Positions 50,772 through 62,288 of a stretch of DNA of 64,000 nucleotides are shown in pieces. Position numbers and translations under genes: made by a program. The number at the start of each line of letters is the position of its first letter. The stretch's first letter is position 1. A model generated the notes under the pieces. That model made no database searches, had not been told where the DNA came from, and saw only the letters and a list, made by a program, of their open reading frames with translations. Source of the DNA: Puffinus mauretanicus (Eukaryota > Chordata > Aves > Procellariiformes > Procellariidae); NCBI GenBank assembly GCA_023333565.1, contig JAJKFH010000374.1, forward strand, positions 5,952,001-6,016,000, given 5' to 3'.

Positions 50772-52254
50772 AAATCCTTTTTTCCCCTGGCAGTTAGTTT
50801 TGGAGGTCCTGAAGCATAGGGTTAGAAATAGAAAAGTAATATAAAAACATGATAAATAAACATCATTTAGCTCTTCTTTCATTATGTCCTCAGAGTTAAC
50901 AAAAATCAAACCTCTAAGGACTCATTACAGGCTGAAAATACTACCTACAGTATCACTTCTGTACTGACAAACAATCCATTTGATAAATTTATTGAGAACA
51001 ATCTTAAAAAGTTTTAGCTCCTTGTTCTAACTACCTTATTTAGAAAACTGTTACGGACTTGAGTGTTACAGCTTGAAATCTTTTCCAGTTTCCAGCTTAA
51101 TTTTATACCTGAGCCATTTGCATCCATTTCATCATATATCAATTTTGCCCATAAATATCAAGAAGGGAGTTAAAATTGAGTACTTTAAAGGTCATCATAC
51201 CTTCTTTCATTTTTTGGGGGGAGAGTAAACATTCTGAAATGCTTATTCTAATTACCACTTCCAAGCACTTTACCCGGAAATAGGTTTACGATCAGAATCT
51301 TGTCATGAGCGAAGAGAGCACATCTTTAACATGGAACTAAGGATTTATTGTTAGTCTAATTGAAATTTTAACAGTCTAATCAAAATAATCTTTTCTCTGG
51401 AGTTATACTGCTCTTTCCACTGTTCTTCTAGATCCTGAGGTAAACAGTTTCAAACTACTTCAAAAATAGAAAAGGAGTTTGTGACCAATCATCAGTACCC
51501 TGAGGTATCTTCTGGGAAGAATATGTTCTTCATAGTGGAGGTTTCTTCCTCCTGGATTTGAGTTTACTTGGAGTTGTTTTTATAATTTTTCTTAACAGTT
51601 TGCTGAATTTGTCTTTCTGCACTGATTGCCAGCCAACATTTGACTGTTTACCTACATGAGCTATAATTGCATAATAAGTTACTATGGCCCCAATCAGCAC
51701 AAAAAGGCTAATGCATGTCTGCCCGCATTTTGTTGTTTTGATATGTAAACAAAAAATGTTTTATGTTCATTGGAGTTTATGCAAGCTTATCAGTTTCATG
51801 GTATGAGCTAAGTGGATTTCAACCAACTGTTTTGGTTTTCTTTTGACAGCGGGCATTAATTTGTAGCCGGTGTTACATCTTCCCCTCTAAAGAAAGTAGC
51901 ATACACACAGGCACAACTGTGATGACAAAGGGAGTATGATGTTCACAGTGACTTTTTCAATTTTAAATAATGCATAAGGAAGGACTACATATAGTTATTC
52001 ACCAAGAGATAAAGTTTACTGCTTCATGTTGTTTTTATGCTGAATAGGGTATTAAGTTTTGCACAGAATAACCTAACTATGCTTCACCATAGGAAAAGAA
52101 TTAATATCTCCTGTCACACAAACTACTTGGTAGGGCAGCAATGGATCATTTCCACAGTGCTGGCTGAGCTTCCATCCTTACATGAACCACTCTTCCATGG
52201 TTCATGGAAGTTTGCCTCTGGGCTCACTCCTTCCTAGAGAGTGAAAGAAGACAA

Positions 52255-52312
52255 CCCTCTCCTTTCTCTCTGTCTCTCTCTCTTTTACATTTTTTTCTTT
52301 TTCTTTGAAACT
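52255..52312. repeat. polypyrimidine (TC-rich) tract
   Basis: Nearly continuous C/T with TCTC units followed by T-rich sequence. Confidence 0.8.
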
Positions 52313-54125
52313 ATGTGCTCCATTTCCTGGGATAATGATTGAGAAGGTGACTTTTTAGAGAGTATCTTAATGCTTTTGTACACTGATGCACCTTTCTTTT
52401 AGTGCTACAAAGGATTCTATCTTGAAAGTAAAACATGTTCTATTTCAAATAACAAGTCTTTTGCCACTCAGAGGTAGCTATTAATAGGCTTAGCATTGAA
52501 TGTGTGAGATTCCTCTAGGATTTACCCTAACTGAGAAGTCCAGGGTGGAAGATCCTTGAACACTTCTCTTCCTTCAAAGTGTCCACTGACTAACTGACTT
52601 GGATAGACATTCTGCCTCTGTTTTCAGGGAACCATTTCTAACCTTTCTAAAAGTGACATATATAAAGAAAATGGTGCCATCCAAATTGAACAAATGTATG
52701 GCTATTTCTTAGATATTCACAGTCATAAAGGCAAAAGTACTCTACAAGTTGCCTGCAGAAATCTTGAGCTAGTCCAGTTTTCAGAAGAGAACTCGGAGGG
52801 GACTGCAGACTGTGGCCACTGGCATTTTCACAGTTGTAATTTTGACTGGAATGTTTTTGTTGTTCAAAGGAATGTGAGGAACAAAAAGAAAATTCTTCCC
52901 CTGAAAGTGGTTGATTAAGATAGAAGGTAGATGCCTTTCATTTCTAAGTTGTAGGCTCCTGTTGGTTCAAACCTAGCCAAAGTGATCAACTCTATCAAAA
53001 TATCTATATGTTTAAGGGTTTGAGGAAGAATTCCAGAAAAAGCATTTTATAGGGTGCTGAGGTACTGCCTGTCTCTCAGAACTAATCTTTCTATTGCTGT
53101 ATAGAAAACTTGGTCAGGTGAAACATAACTATTAATGCCAATCCTTGCATATAGGTAAACAAAAGACATTCAATTCCATACTTGTGAGTAACGGTACATG
53201 AAACTACCTCCACCAATACCTGTCTATTACCTAACTTAAAAAAAAAAAAAACAAAACCCAAAACCAAAAACTGCAGTTCTCCTTTAAATTAAACATGAAT
53301 TTACATAGGTACTAAAGCTATCACAGGCCTCGTGGTGGATTTACCTTTTTAGTAGCTGCCAGTGTTAGCCATGTGGCTTATTTATAGCCATTTACTGAGT
53401 GACAATCTGCTGTGACTCAAAAACGTGTAAGTGCTCTTAAGGAACAAAATAAGCATAGTGCTTCACATTTTGGTAGAACACAAATCTCCTTGAGAAAAGT
53501 AGAAGTCCCGTAAAAAGCAACCAACATTACTACTGCAGGCGACATGTCTTAGGCATCTGACTCTGTGGTGTAACACTAAGCATCTGAGAAAATAAGTCAA
53601 GCAGCAATTTAATAAAATGTATGTAGATATTTCAGAAGATGTCTAAGTATGAGAATGTCCCTTTTCAGTTGAGCTCTGGCTGTACAACTTATCAATACTT
53701 TCCAGTTTTCCCTTTCTGGTATTCCTGGTACAGGCCTTGTCTGGATATTCAACAGTCACTTAACGTGAATCAGAGTTTTGTCTAAATGCTTGAATAGAGT
53801 TGAAGGAGAGTTCTGCAACCTTTCAAAATTAAACTGACCGTAGTTAATTCACTTGGACATTACTATTCTCCGACTACATTTCAGAGGATGAATAAGAAAG
53901 ATAAAGTCATCAATAATTTAGCTATATTGGATTAACAGAGGAAAAGCTAGATTAAAAAAAAAAAAACCTCTAGACAAAATCATTTCAATTAAAGTGGAAG
54001 AAAAAATTACAAAGGAATAGGGAACCTAATTTGCTACAGTTGAAGTCTGAAAAACCACTTAATGAGAAGCTGTACAAAGATTTTTTTGTCCAAGCCTGTT
54101 TGAAGCCTGCAATATTTCATCACAG

Positions 54126-54185
54126 ATCATAAGAATCACCATACCATGTTAGACCAAAGACCTATTCAGTTCATGATCTAACCTG
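54126..54185 (+). mobile_element. possible fossil of an old sauropsid interspersed repeat
   Basis: The segment ATCATAAGAATCACCATAC, then GTTAGACCAAAGACCTATTC, resembles a repeat common in turtle and crocodilian genomes. That repeat reads roughly ATAAGAATGGCCATACTGGG then TCAGACCAAAGGTCCAT. The match is about 60 bases with several changes. The family is not assigned and chance similarity is not excluded. Confidence 0.5.
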
Positions 54186-57100
54186 ACAGAGTAGCTAAGC
54201 TCAATATCAAGATATAAAGGCTTTCTTCCTAGTACTTGGTAACTGTCTGACTGAGAAGCAGAAAAAACAATTTTTGATCACTTAATTAAAAAAAAAAAAA
54301 TCTTTGAGAAACTTACAGATCATATCGTGTTGTATAAAAGCTTGTATATGTTCTTTTTTTACCCTTCAAACAATTTTACCAAAATAAATAAAGCTACAAA
54401 ATCATCAAGTTAATCAATGATATAATAAATATATACTAAATAAATAATGAAAATACATTTTTATGAATTCTGTTACAGCCTTTTTTTATATCTCAGGGCC
54501 TTGTTATTTTGTGAATCATATTGAATCTTAATTCTACTGTTAGCTTGTTCTGACTTGTTATGAAGAGATAAGCGGTTGATTTTCCCTGTTCCATTGTTTA
54601 TTTTGTACCCTATGATACTTCACTATGTAAGGTCTGATTTTGCTATGTATCTTTATGAGATGGCAGGATTACTCTTTTATCCTGAATTTACCTAGTAATT
54701 TACAGGAAAGCCTTTGTCCATTAGGCTTATTTCACACATCTGAAGCAGCTCTCACCCCATTCAGTGTTGCACAAACACAACAGTCCCCTTCAGTATCTGT
54801 TTGCCATGTTTGCTGTTACTTTCTTTTCTTTCGTAGATCCACTGCTTTGACTTTGGCCACATCTTGTACAGTTGTTGGATTTTTTTCCATTATAACCAAA
54901 TTGATTAAAGTTGTGCTGCTCTTGTTTTTTCTCTTCCCATATAGAAGCATGCAGACATTCCACTAATACTCTTTTTTTAAACTGTCTTCTTTTTTTTCAT
55001 CTGTAAGTTCCCATTCGGCTACTTAGTTAACTCGGGCTTTAAGTAACAAAAAGAGCCTTTTGTACCAGTATTCAGATACTTCTTCAAATATGAATTCATT
55101 TAATTTTAGAGGTTGAAGATTTTAAATTCAAATATGTAATTTAGATTCATCTTTGATTCAAGAGCGGAAAAAAAAAATTATGCAATGATTGCCTAGTATT
55201 ATTCTACTTAAATTTAATTCTTGCCTAGGTAAAATAAAACCATTTGAATAGCAGTAATTCTTACCTTTCTAATAATCCAAGTGAACGGGTACTGTGACAC
55301 AGTGAAGACAGCACAGATCCTCAGTAAGGAGAACAAGCACAGGATAGAAAGTGTTCTGCATGTCCTCTTGTGATTAGTAAAGAAAACAGTTAAACTGCTC
55401 TAAAACTAAAACCAGGTTCCCTAAGGAAATTATGCTGGAAATGTGAGGGACTATGTGCTTGAAAGAGTAACGTTACAAGAAATCTGCTTAAATTTCTCCT
55501 AGTTCTTTCCTAACCCCTGTGATATTTATCTGAAACATGCATACTCCAATTTGTCTTTCTTACTTTTCCTCATGTTGAACTTAAAAAGGAGGAAAGCTAA
55601 GAGATTTTTCCTGACTTGGAATAAAAAGGATCCTTTCCTGCTGGACATGGTCTAAGCAAGGGAGAAAGTACACTCCTAATGTAAAATGTATAATAAATGT
55701 TGTATCTTTATAGAATACTTACAACCATATTTCCACTTATGGTTTTCTTGACTTTTGGTATTCAGTTTTGATTTGTTGTCAGTAGCAGCACTGTTTTTGA
55801 GTGATTCAGTTTCTTATCCAGATCAGGATTCAGGAATCTGTCATCAGCTGCATATTTTAGTCACTAGGAGCTTCCATTTTCTCCATTATTAGGTGACAGA
55901 GTTTTAAAAATAAAAGGTTTTTGCTACAAACCACAGAGAAGACAGGCTTAATATGACTATAACAGGAAAAGGGTCCTTCAACAGGATATTAGATTACATA
56001 GAGAATGTGATAAAGAATAATCCCAAAAGTTTTATAGTGATCTTAAATAAATTAACAGGTATAATCTTACCTGGAATATTCGTGCAGTCTGGCCCTTGCA
56101 TCTCACAAAAATACTGTGTGAACAGTTCAGAAAATGTAAGTGACTTAAAAAACCACTTTCGGTGAAGAAAGAGCAAAAATATTAGAATACTCATTTAGAA
56201 AGAAATAAGGAGGTTTTGATAAAAATATATAAATGAGTGGTCCAGAGAACATGTTCTGCAGGAGTATGTACCTCATACCTTCAGATGTATAAAGGAGCAT
56301 TCAGCTAAAATGAGAAAGTTCAAATACTCACAGAGAAAGAAATTAATGTTCTGTGTGGCTGCACTGCAGAACTCTCGCCACCACAGTTTTTGAGTTCAAG
56401 AATGTAATAAGATGAGATATTGAGCCCCATGCTTCGAACTATAAACTCATTCCTGACTATCACATATCAAGAGAAAATGTAGATAGGATAGATTATCCCA
56501 TATCTACCTACTGCAGAGTTCTTGTATTTTCCTCCCAAGTCTTCTGTGGCCAGAGATCATGTACTGAGATAGATAGAGACTTCCAGTTTGGAAATCTTTT
56601 TTTCCTACTCAGTCCTATCTGTCCATTCAAGCAGTTCAACCACTTTTAACCAGAGCTTCTAGGGATACACAGTTTCTTTAATTAGATGAACTGATTCAGC
56701 CGAAAATAAGCACTTATATGAAAGAGCTCAACAGGGAAATGAGTTATTCCTTCACTAACATAATTCATGTCAGAGCTTTTTTAAAATTTCTTTTCTTCTG
56801 AGAGAATGTTCTCAAGGAAGGAGGGAACACTGCATCTGAGTTGATTTTGTTCAGGACTTAATATTATTAATACAAACTAACAAGTATTCAGAATACTTCA
56901 TTTTATTGTACAAAGTAGAATCCACCAAAGGATGGAGGCTCCACACAAACCCTGATTAATTAGTCAGTAGGCCTTGCCTACTCTTTGTGAAAGTTCCCTG
57001 TCCAGTATTTGTATTATATATAAATGGAGCAAAACTGTCATAGCTTTTGTTGCAAATGGTTTGTTTGGAAGAAATGAATATTAAAAAGCAAAGTCAAAGG

Positions 57101-57227
57101 AGGTTTTTAGTATTTCTCTGAGATTGCAGAAAGTTTCCCTTTTCGATATTAAAATGAAGGCAAGGTCCAAGAGTAGTGATCAGAAGTTCAAAGTATGCCT
57201 GGCAGTCAGTTATGAATTACATTCTTC

Positions 57228-57838
57228 AAAGGTCAATGCTGTTTCATATCTTCATTACTAAACTGGGTGTCAAAACAGAGTACAATTTCAGCAAGTTCAC
57301 AGGAGACACCTAATTAGGAGGGAATGGTCAATATGCTGTAGAGGGCTGCCAATCAAAGGGAGCTCAGCAGACTGGAGAAATGGGTTGAAAAAAACCTCAT
57401 GAAGTTCAACAAATGCAAAGAACTCTATACAGTAGTAGAAGCTAGGGGGAGACTGGCAGGAAAACTAGTTTTGCATAATGGACCTAAGTGTCCTGATTGA
57501 CAAGAAGTTGAATATGAGTCTGCAGTGTGCCCTTGCAGGGATGAAAGCTAACTGCATAGTGGGTCGTAGTAGAAAGAATTCAGCCAGCAGGTTGAGGGAA
57601 ATTATTATTCTTCTCTATTCAGCACTTGTGAGACCACATCTGGAGTATTGTGTCCACTTTTGGATCCTACAGTACAAGACAGGATGGCCACCAGGATGAT
57701 CAAGGACCTGGAGTATATGACCTATGATGAGAGGTTGATCCAGCTGGGTGGCTTCAGGCCAAAGTGGAGAAGGCTAAACAAGGATCAGTTACTTTTTGAG
57801 GTCACTTCCAAGCTAAATTGTTCCATGAATCTGTGAAA
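57228..57838 (+). mobile_element. CR1 LINE, 3' part with internal deletions
   Basis: The fragment begins near GTCAATGCTGTTTCATATC, in the reverse-transcriptase C-terminal region. It runs through AACCTCATGAAGTTCAACAA, GTGTCCTGATTGACAAGAAG and CTGGAGTATTGTGTCCACTT, and ends in a CR1 3' tail TTCCATGAATCTGTGA. The tail is present, but the coding stretch that should precede it is missing: two deletions are evident, one after the CCTACAGTACAAGAC segment and a larger one near 57785-57795. The element is also 5'-truncated, which is normal for CR1. Confidence 0.93.
57478..57830 (+). pseudogene. CR1 ORF2 reverse-transcriptase C-terminal remnant
   Basis: The frame 57478-57699 reads MDLSVLIDKKLNMSLQCALA, then LREIIILLYSALVRPHLEYC, the well-known C-terminal CR1 block. 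Family members have DLGVLVDxKLxMSxQCALA and LYSALVRPHLEYCVQFW. After a short deletion another frame gives ATRMIKDLEYMTYDERLIQLG, matching the RATKMIRGLEHLSYEERLRELG region. The rest of the C-terminus is lost in the second deletion. It cannot encode an active enzyme. Confidence 0.9.
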
Positions 57839-58946
57839 AAAATGAACAAGCAAGCAATCCTCCCCAAATCAAGTAAAATGCAGGAACAACTAGATTTATG
57901 GTTTTTCAGCCCTAGCTCTTCTGACAAGACTGTTTGTATAAAATAAACCCTGTATTTCAAAGCACAACAATCTGATAAAGAATCTGCCCTCTAGGTGGGA
58001 CGAAAGAAAGGGATGAGCTGTACCAGGCATACAAAATCACAGAGAGCCAGAGGCTGCAGATAGTAAGGAGTGGGTTGGTATCCAGAAATCATGAGGAGTA
58101 TCAGAGCAGTTATTCATGTTATGTTTTTTGTTACCGTACACAAGTTTCTGAATGAAAACTCTCACAGGTAACCCACTTCGTCAGCTGTAGGTGGTTAATC
58201 TTCAGATTAATCAGTGATTAGATATAGTGATAAATCAGCAAGAAAAATATATGAATATGGAAGATTTCTGCTTTACAATATCTGTCAAAAATATTTTGAA
58301 GGAAACTTCTATATCAACCTTAGTTGGAATTGCAATCAGGCTGCTTTGCAGAAAGAGCATTTGACAAAGTTAGCAAAAAACAAAACATCTTGAAAGCATC
58401 TCTAAAATACTAGCTAATTGGCCTTTCAGTTACAACTATGCTGAGAGGCACCATCGAGACCATTTCTGTTTTATTTGCAAAAAATCAAATCCCAAGGGTA
58501 TTTTGTAAGATTGTTTTCCCACGCCTGTGGAAAGTGTTATTATATACAGAGGCACACAAGCAGTGTTCTGATTGCACTTTTGCATACTGATTCTTGGTAT
58601 GAAAATATTCTTTATGAGTTGATTTTTTTCACATGAGTATCTGTCATTTCTGTAAGCAACCAAAGAAACTGGTATTACTTTTTGAAATACTGGTATGTTT
58701 ATTATTTTTCCCCTTTTATTTAATTTACTTCAAGTTTATGAAGAATGGGGGGAAAGTTGTTCTACATTATGGTCCATATGTGTTTGTACTGATAACACTA
58801 TGGGACATAACAAGAACTGCAGATATTAATCAGCTGCTTCTTACAGTTGGTAAGAATGCTGACCTTAATGAATTTATTCTCCATTGGAATTCTATATACT
58901 TCTATGAGGGTCCAGTGCACTGAGTGCTAAATAAAGGTACCAGTGG

Positions 58947-58992
58947 AAAAAAAAAAAAAAGAAAAAAAGAAAACAAAGAAGAAAGAAGAAAG
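58947..58992. repeat. polypurine A/AAG-rich tract
   Basis: A run of A with scattered G, then AAGAAG units. It lengthens lysine-rich open frames on the plus strand that are not genes. Confidence 0.85.
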
Positions 58993-61513
58993 CTGGCAAG
59001 AAAGTTCTTACATATCAGGCATGAATGTAGTTGTAAACACAGGGTCAGTAAGGAGATGGTTTTACAACAGAAAGAAAACAGGCAGAAATATGGAAACATT
59101 CTTTTGGCGTAGATTTAATTTGCAAAGACCACCACAAGGTAAGAATAACAATCCATATTCCTCTCCATAGTGATTTCTAATACCTTGGAGAAAACGAATC
59201 CCCAAACAGTTCATGAAGGACCTTCCTGGAAATGAGATGCAGTGACTCCATAAACCCTTTCAACCCTTGATGTGGTCAGGAGATGCAACTGTTACACATT
59301 TATGTATTTGTATGAACAACTATATCTAACAAGGGTCAGTTAAAATAAATAGAGAGTTTTGCATATAAATGGAACTTTGTCTAGTACCTGGTTGTTCATA
59401 AACACTTCTAATTTTAATTTCTGTCCATTTTATTCAGCTTTCTTCTCCTTCTTTCTCTGTTTGATTCTTCTTCAGTAGGGATGACAGCTGCACAGTTTAT
59501 GAGCTGCGGTTGTGGCACCTGCAGTATGTAACACTGCAGAGAATCGCTCTTTGAGCCAGAACCTCTTACATGGTTTCTTCTGCTTTGCTGTGGCTTCATT
59601 CAAAACTGATACTTGCGTTAGCTCCTCTTAAATGCAAAATAACATCATTTTAGTTTATTTAAGGGCCCTCTTATATAAGGACAACACAGGGCCCTCTTCT
59701 ATGCCATGTTTTCCTTTACGTACCTATTGGTACACTATTGGGATGGATATGTTCATAGGAAGACATCATGAGAAAACTATAGTTCATGTTTGCAAGCCAA
59801 AACCCAAGTGGTGTTTTCTGAAGCTGAAGAATTTGTTACTTTTACCTCTTCCTTACGTGTTGTGTTCTAGCAAAAAACACAGAAAAGGGTTTTAATGCTA
59901 CAGGGAAGGCTTTTTATTTGGTAGCGCACTCTGTTTTTTGTATGTCCCTGAAATTTGTATAGCTCAGATATATGTTGAATAATTAACTTGCATTCTTCAA
60001 CAATGGTGAACTGCTGTCCAGGAAAAATGACAATGAAGGCATGGAAAAACCCTTTTATATGGCATAGCTAGAATGCCACAGTAGCATGGGAATTTCAAGG
60101 AAGAAGAGTCAAGGAAATAAATGTATTTACAAAATATCAAAACATAGTTATTAATAAAATTAGGCATAATTCTTACTTCAGTGTTGATATATTTGCCAAT
60201 TGAAGTAAAGAACAGAAGGGAAAAACATAGATGAGGTGAGTGACAAATTAAGGACTAAAGACTAAAACTGAATTAGCCAAGTATAGAAATTCTGCCTATC
60301 TCCCGTTACAAATCCTCAAGACTACTAGTAATCTTTGAGCCCACATTTGAGTTGTGATACACTTTACTTCATTGTATTCAGATTCCCTTTGAAATTATAA
60401 TGTTAGCTAAAAATGTAAACACAGCCATAAAATTACTCAAGTAGTCTGCTCTTACTGGAAAAGTTCCACCAAAGTCATACAGAAGACCAAACCCACTGAA
60501 GCTCCATGAAGCTTTCTATTTCTGAGGAGCATGCTGAGCTGTCTTAGAGCTGGGAAATCTGTATGGAATCTCTCAACTGCATCTGAGGTGTGGGGAGGAG
60601 GAAGGGGAGCACAGTCAATGCCACAGATACAGATTTAGCACCTTAAATATCAGCAGAAGTGATCTTGTGCCCAGAAAGTTCTCTTTCAGGCACTTTAGTC
60701 AGTCTGTTATGGCCATCTCATACTGTCTGGTCAGCTCTTTGGGTTGTCCTGTCTATTTGTGATTACATGGTTGACCTTGTATATAGTGATAAAACTTACA
60801 CAGACCATTGTATCAATCAGTGTAAGCATTTACTCTGAGTACAAAAACTATACTAAAACCAGCAAAGTTAGTCACATTGGCTCCACTACTGCTGCTGCAC
60901 AACCTCTTCTCTGCATTTTCATTATAGTTCTGTGCTCATAGCCCTGAAAAAACAAAGCACTCTCATAGTGGAGAAAGACATTCCATCATGCAGTGGCAAT
61001 GAGATAAAAACATTTAACTTTACTGTGGTTAAATCATCTTATCTGGGATTCAGATTTTAAAATATTTGAATTATTACCAAGAGCAAACTGTTTACCTCAC
61101 AAAATATTAGTGCAAAAATCTCCCATGCACTCGTCTATCTTCAGGCCTAATTAAAAGTCATGGACTAAAGAAAGAGATTTTCAAAATATTCATACAAGTA
61201 TGCATGAAGAACTCACTTCCCTGTTTATTTTTAAGATATTACATTATTTATGGCTTGAAATTATCTGGTAATTTTTAATTAATTTCTGGAAATATCTGTG
61301 CCTTCAATGTTTTCCAAATGTTAGTAACAATTATATTTACTTGAAAGTTGAAGCAGTTTTGCTCTCTGGCTGCTATTTATTGCTGTCATGTTCAGGTTTA
61401 CTGTTATTGATCAAGAGTAACATGGCACTAGTAAATCTAGTGACCAATAACATATCAAACAGGGAAAAAAAGTTTCAACAGTGATATAAGTAGCCAGGTA
61501 TTATTAGGATATT

Positions 61514-61549
61514 AAAAAAAAAAACAACCAACCAACCAACCAACCAACC
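61514..61549. repeat. A-run plus (AACC)n microsatellite
   Basis: Eleven A, then six AACC-type units at four-base period. Confidence 0.9.
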
Positions 61550-62240
61550 CAGACATTTGAAAGGTAAATATTTATCATAATACTCACAGTCATGTTTCAT
61601 TTAAATTGCTACTCCTACTCTCTCAGAAACTGTACTGAAATGTAGAATAAGATACCAGTCAGTCCCTGTCAAGGTGCACATGATAATTAAAAGCCTTTTC
61701 CAGCCATTTATAAGGCAGACAGTTTTATTAACTCAGATTCTTGTAACAGGTGAATCTTTCACCTGTTCTTCTTTGAAGTGTTAAGGAAGCTTTAGAAGAA
61801 CTATGCACTGAACTGGTCTTACCCAAAAATAAAGAGCAAAGAAATGAGTTAATTCAGGGAAGAGTTCTTATGTTCCAAAATACAACATATGCCAACATGA
61901 GCTCTTCTGGAAATTAAAACTTAATAACCCTAACAGGGATCACTAACTTTATTTCATAAGTATTCCTCATGAGCTTTTTTTACTTTTTTAAATGTAATAA
62001 AGGTTAATTAAAGGTCCACTGGAAGTTTTTGTCCAGTGCAAATTTTTTCTTTGCCTATTTTAGTGGAACTTGTGTTCCATGATATACTTCTATTATTCTA
62101 ATCAGGCTATTTGATTTTATAAGCACTCTAAATATTTCACAATAGGATAATATTAGGTTCCAGTGATGTATTCATTTTGTCACAAAAATATTATTCATTT
62201 ACAACTGAATTACACAAAACCTACACCAACTTGCTATGTT

Positions 62241-62288
62241 AATTTATTTTATTTTATTTATTTTATTTTATTTTATTTATTTTTTTAT
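62241..62288. repeat. (ATTTT)n microsatellite
   Basis: ATTTT and ATTT units repeated with few interruptions. Confidence 0.9.

Larger units (their letters stand above)
40823..57227. other. AT-rich unique sequence, no gene recognised
   Basis: No exon or RNA gene was recognised. The stretch contains an exact 24-nt direct repeat (42532 and 43393), an A-rich tract (44059-44112), a G-quadruplex motif (50746-50771), a pyrimidine tract (52255-52312) and an old repeat fragment near 54126-54185. Two stretches, 45690-45850 and 51590-51870, have the mixed-word look of conserved elements. Confidence 0.6.

Noticed and set aside
58943..59170. Lysine-rich plus-strand frame at a purine tract
   Set aside because: The lysine run is the translation of an A/AAG-rich simple repeat.
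61514..61549. CRISPR-like or telomere-like array
   Set aside because: It is a plain AACC microsatellite with no spacers and not the TTAGGG telomere unit.
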